Of a stretch of DNA of 64,000 nt, positions 60,560 to 64,000 are shown one piece after another. The DNA is taken from NCBI GenBank assembly GCA_034766995.1, contig CM068314.1:28281708-28345707 (forward strand). The letters run 5' to 3'. This DNA comes from Acanthacorydalis orientalis (Eukaryota; Arthropoda; Insecta; Megaloptera; Corydalidae). The notes beneath the pieces were generated by a model, which saw only the letters and a list, made by a program, of their open reading frames with translations, was not told the DNA's origin and did not search any database. The position numbers were made by a program, and so were the translations under genes. Numbering within the stretch: the first letter of the stretch is position 1; each line of letters opens with the position of its first letter.

Positions 60560-62990
60560 ATTACAATGGTTAGTTTTAAATATATACCTTTTTTGTCTAC
60601 TGATGTCGTGCACATATCTTCTATCGCGACATACATACTTGTTTGGAAGCTCATATACAATGAAATGTTAAAATGTAGAACCTAACATATTATATTTACG
60701 GAGAAATAATATCATTAAAAAAAGCTTAAGTATATTTTAATTGAAAAATTATGGTATTTTAATGGGAAATCAAAAGTATACATCTTTTTTGCTTCTGTAC
60801 TTTTAGAGGTTATTCAGGTCAAAGAAACTTCCTTATTTCTCAAATTATATATATATATATATTCACATAGTGTTATTTGGGATGACATAAATTACAAATT
60901 TATTTACATCCATATTATGAAAAATTTAATTAGAATAATTCTCTAAACGGCATATTTATAAAAAAAAAATTGGTAATAATGATGGCCAGTAAAAAAAGTA
61001 TTAAAAACATCCATTGAACATAATTACTTTTCATAATAATTTAAAATATTTATGAAATTTATAATTTAACGATACTATAAAATTCATTTTAATACATTCA
61101 AATTGTAGTACAATTATTTTTAATACAAAATAACAAATCGTAAATCAAAATAATTAACTCCACAATCAAACATTTTTCTGTTACCAAATATTCAATAAAC
61201 TATTATTAATAATATTTAATTATTAATATTTCAATATAAATGACAATAGTGACTTATTAAATATTCTGATAATAGAAAAAAAATATGATTTTTAGAACAT
61301 TAATTCATTTATGCGCATGAATATATATTTAAAAAATACAATGCCAAAACATTATTGCGAAATTATCTATAGATGCATAGCTTTGTTCTGAAAAATATTT
61401 AATGATAAAAGGAAATGTGATTAAATTTAAATCATAAATATGAATGATAATTGCAACAAAGCAATATTTATTCAATTGAAGCTACAATGATAAAAATGTT
61501 CCGATGATACTCCGCTACCAATACATTCAATGATGAACATATACATTAATTAATAACTGAAATTGAGAACTTGCATTCTGAAGATGCAATTTATACTTAA
61601 ATATTAGTTTCTTGAGAATGTTACAATTGCATATCATATAAAACAGGGACAATTCACAACTTTGAAAATGTACATAAGCAATATACAAATATAATTTAAT
61701 ATAGTTTGATAAATATTTTTTATGAAGTCTATTTTTTTTGAAAATAAACTTTAACTTCACACCAATAACTTCCTTCCAAAATCTTTAATATTTATTTATT
61801 GATCATTTTGATTATTCTTAATTTTGCCATCTCTCCTTTTATAGAGATAGCTAAGTCGCCGAAAAGTGAAAATTAATTTATGAATCTAAATTTAATCACA
61901 ATATTAAAAAATAAATTGCACTTCATTTTTTTTTTTAAAAAAAAATACTAGATTTGGACACATTAGTTCTTTTCTAAGTTATGGCACATTTTTTATTATA
62001 AACATTATTATTGGTACACTCAAAGTAAAAATATATGTTTAAAAGCAATCTGCTTTTTACGGAAAATTACGAGTATTTCATGAAACGTCACGTCACGCTA
62101 AACCTCAGTTCACAATCACTGATATATATGCTACTAATCCATGTGATAACAAATTTATCAATATCACAAAAATACACACAATAGAAAGACTATTTGTTGA
62201 TAGCGTCAAAATCTAAAGTTTAAAAAACAACAATAGCAGAGAACAAGATAAATTCCTCGTTCTGTCACAATCATACGTCGCAATATCAAATTCAAATTAA
62301 TTGGCTATATAAATGTTTGCTATCATTATTTGCAATTACCTTTAATATTTTCCACCATACAGTATAGGAAATTATCAAATACGAAATCACATCTATTACA
62401 ACAATTACGTTAGAAAATGTATTAATTCTGCTATTCTTAAACTAATTTTAACAATCTGCTTTATAAAACCGGATGAAATTCATTTGTAAGGTGAACGTCA
62501 TTACATTTCTCTTCTTTCGTGCTGAACTATTTCAACATCACATAATTACGAAAACAATAAGAAGATGCTCTGAATTATAAAGGAGACATGTTTTTAATTA
62601 CATTTAAGGAAACGCTGTTTAGTAATATATTAATGTATAGAATGACATCTAAGTAAAATACATTAGAATGTTCAAAAGTGAATAGAGTAATTATTACGTT
62701 TAAAACAAATTAATTATGCAATCATAAAATAAATTTTATTTATGATTCATTGCGTCAATGTTTAAAATACAGTAATGTTTTATCTAATATATATGTTTAA
62801 AAGGGTATTCTTTCTTAATTTTATTTAAAATGTACTAGACTGTTTAAATTAGTACAAAGTGTGTCAATAATAAGAGTAGCTTAGATCATTTATATGTTAT
62901 ACATTTTCATTGGCGTTCATTTCAACAAGCTACATCATAATACACAAGATTTAGATTCTAAATAAATGGAAAACTAGCAAATATCTTACA
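60560..62990. other. AT-rich stretch without supported genes
   Basis: Short TA run at 60848-60862; a CpG-containing pocket at 62060-62100 (CATGAAACGTCACGTCACGC). Nothing else that I can support. Confidence 0.5.
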
Positions 62991-62996
62991 TTAACA

Positions 62997-63002
<6 letters not shown>

Positions 63003-63039
<37 letters not shown>
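63003..63039. repeat. (TA)n microsatellite
   Basis: About 37 bp of pure TA, just upstream of the exon-like region at 63152. Confidence 0.95.
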
Positions 63040-63040
<1 letters not shown>

Positions 63041-63151
63041 TTATAATTGCAAATGAAACAAATAAAATGTGGCGCCATGTATCCAAAACGAAGGCTAATT
63101 TCTCAGATAACATTTCAATCATATCATATCTAGCGTTGTCCAAAATATTAG

Positions 63152-63373
63152 TTTGGAAGTTCATTGCCGAACGGCAATTTGTCCATTTACGACAACGATA
63201 CGACAGCCGGCGTGAACAAATTTCTTTTATTCGCCTTCGAGTACATTTTTTTATTTATCGACAAGGTCGTGTGCGGCGGATCATGCTTTGGTGTGTTGGT
63301 TTTACTGGTATGTTGGACATTGTGTGCGATATCCGTTTCTAAAGTTGCTGAACACGCCTCATGCAATAATTAG
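63152..63373 (+). CDS. candidate terminal exon encoding a small membrane protein segment
   Basis: After TAGCGTTGTCCAAAATATTAG (AG at 63150-63151) a frame of 73 codons runs to TAG at 63371-63373. It begins FGSSLPNGNLSIYDNDTTAG, continues VNKFLLFAFEYIFLFIDKVV (hydrophobic helix), then CGGSCFGVLVLLVCWTLCAI (second hydrophobic helix), and ends SVSKVAEHASCNN. Over the first 40 codons third positions are about 65 per cent G+C against roughly 37 and 30 per cent at positions one and two, a strong coding signature. A competing ATG-led 91-codon frame (63067-63342, MWRHVSKTKANF...) is Arg-rich because it reads those G+C positions as second positions, so I take it as the shadow. No ATG precedes in this frame, hence a spliced exon rather than a whole gene. 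Family unknown. Confidence 0.48.
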   Translation, partial: FGSSLPNGNLSIYDNDTTAGVNKFLLFAFEYIFLFIDKVVCGGSCFGVLVLLVCWTLCAISVSKVAEHASCNN

Positions 63374-64000
63374 TGGAGTGAAGTTTTCTATTTGTTTTTT
63401 TTCGCGTTGTTACTTCTATATATTAGACTTGTTAACAGTCGCATATTTTTTGTCAAGCTATTTTTAATTATAATAATATACACAATTGCTAGCATACGTT
63501 CGCATTGTTTATCATGTTTCTTATTTCAACACGTTTTATTTGGTTGTTTAATAACTTGATCGCATCAAGAACACGATACATGATTATTAATGAATAGTTT
63601 ATAATAGGAATGTCTCAAAGTTTCTACAAATGTTTACATTCGATATGTAAAACAAAAGATATCATTTGCCTAATCAATGCATAGCATTTTATCATATTTA
63701 TTTGATTTTCATTCAAATAAAAAACAAATGTAATCATCCAAAATGATATACAATAAGTTATGTTTACCTGCATTCACTATTGCACCCAATAAAAATACAT
63801 AAAACGGGAAAATGCAAAAGTAAACAGAACTCAGCACATATAAACAACTAATAAATCGTTTAAAAAAATATTTTTATATGAAAATAAGACGATTACCAAA
63901 ATTATTTTTCAAATTATCAATATTTTTATAAGAAAAATAAATTATACATTTTTAGAGATTGAGTAATAAAAATAAATATTTACAAACGCTGATTTACATT
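63374..64000. other. presumed 3' flank of the exon at 63152, AT-rich
   Basis: Immediately after the stop is a T-rich stretch; AATAAA words occur from about 63717. No further feature seen. Confidence 0.45.

Noticed and set aside
63067..63342. 91-codon ATG-led frame
   Set aside because: It is Arg-rich because it reads the GC-rich third positions of the better-supported overlapping frame as second positions.

Overview
What it is. The window is AT-rich eukaryotic nuclear DNA, most likely from an arthropod and probably an insect. The evidence is decayed mariner transposases of invertebrate type, tRNA-like (SINE-type) relics, GT-AG splice-like signals, undepleted CpG in the GC-richer islands, and a very high density of (TA)n microsatellites (roughly sixty arrays by eye, about one per kilobase). 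There is no bacterial-style gene packing, no operon, no ribosomal RNA and no CRISPR array. Nearly every long open frame consists of YIYIYIY or similar translation of (TA)n repeats, so these are not genes.

Layout. 0-4 kb: a possible 3' coding end at the left edge, several (TA)n arrays, and a cecropia-type mariner relic at 2.58-3.14 kb. 4-8 kb: mostly plain AT-rich DNA, a tRNA-like relic at 4.02 kb, and on the minus strand at 7.72-8.10 kb a two-exon 3' gene end joined in frame by a 222-bp GT-AG intron. 8-20 kb: (TA)n-dotted desert with GC-richer islands at 13.5, 14.1-14.5, 16.6-16.9 and 17.6-18.0 kb (the last with a TATA box on the minus strand) and a complex hairpin at 19.72 kb. 20-32 kb: short exon-like frames (20.5, 21.2, 24.6, 28.5, 31.8 kb) and a pair of about 88-bp inverted arms at 26.40 and 27.34 kb that could bound a 1.03-kb element. 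32.39-33.01 kb: a short, internally deleted mariner with both terminal inverted repeats. 34-49 kb: desert, exon-like islands at 38.0, 41.8 and 42.8 kb, and the best coding 3' exon at 49.28-49.43 kb (minus). 50-64 kb: a perfect 19-bp hairpin at 52.78 kb, a near-perfect 59-bp inverted repeat at 53.14-53.30 kb, exon-like frames near 57.3, 57.8, 58.6 and 60.45 kb, a tRNA-derived relic at 58.8 kb, and a GC3-rich terminal-exon-like frame for a small membrane protein at 63.15-63.37 kb.

How it works together. I cannot name a single host gene. The pattern fits long introns or intergenic desert with a few short, mostly 3'-terminal exons on both strands, set in repeats. Coding calls rest on splice-site context, frame and phase consistency and base composition only. 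GC-richer islands stay open in several frames by chance, so most exon calls are deliberately low in confidence.
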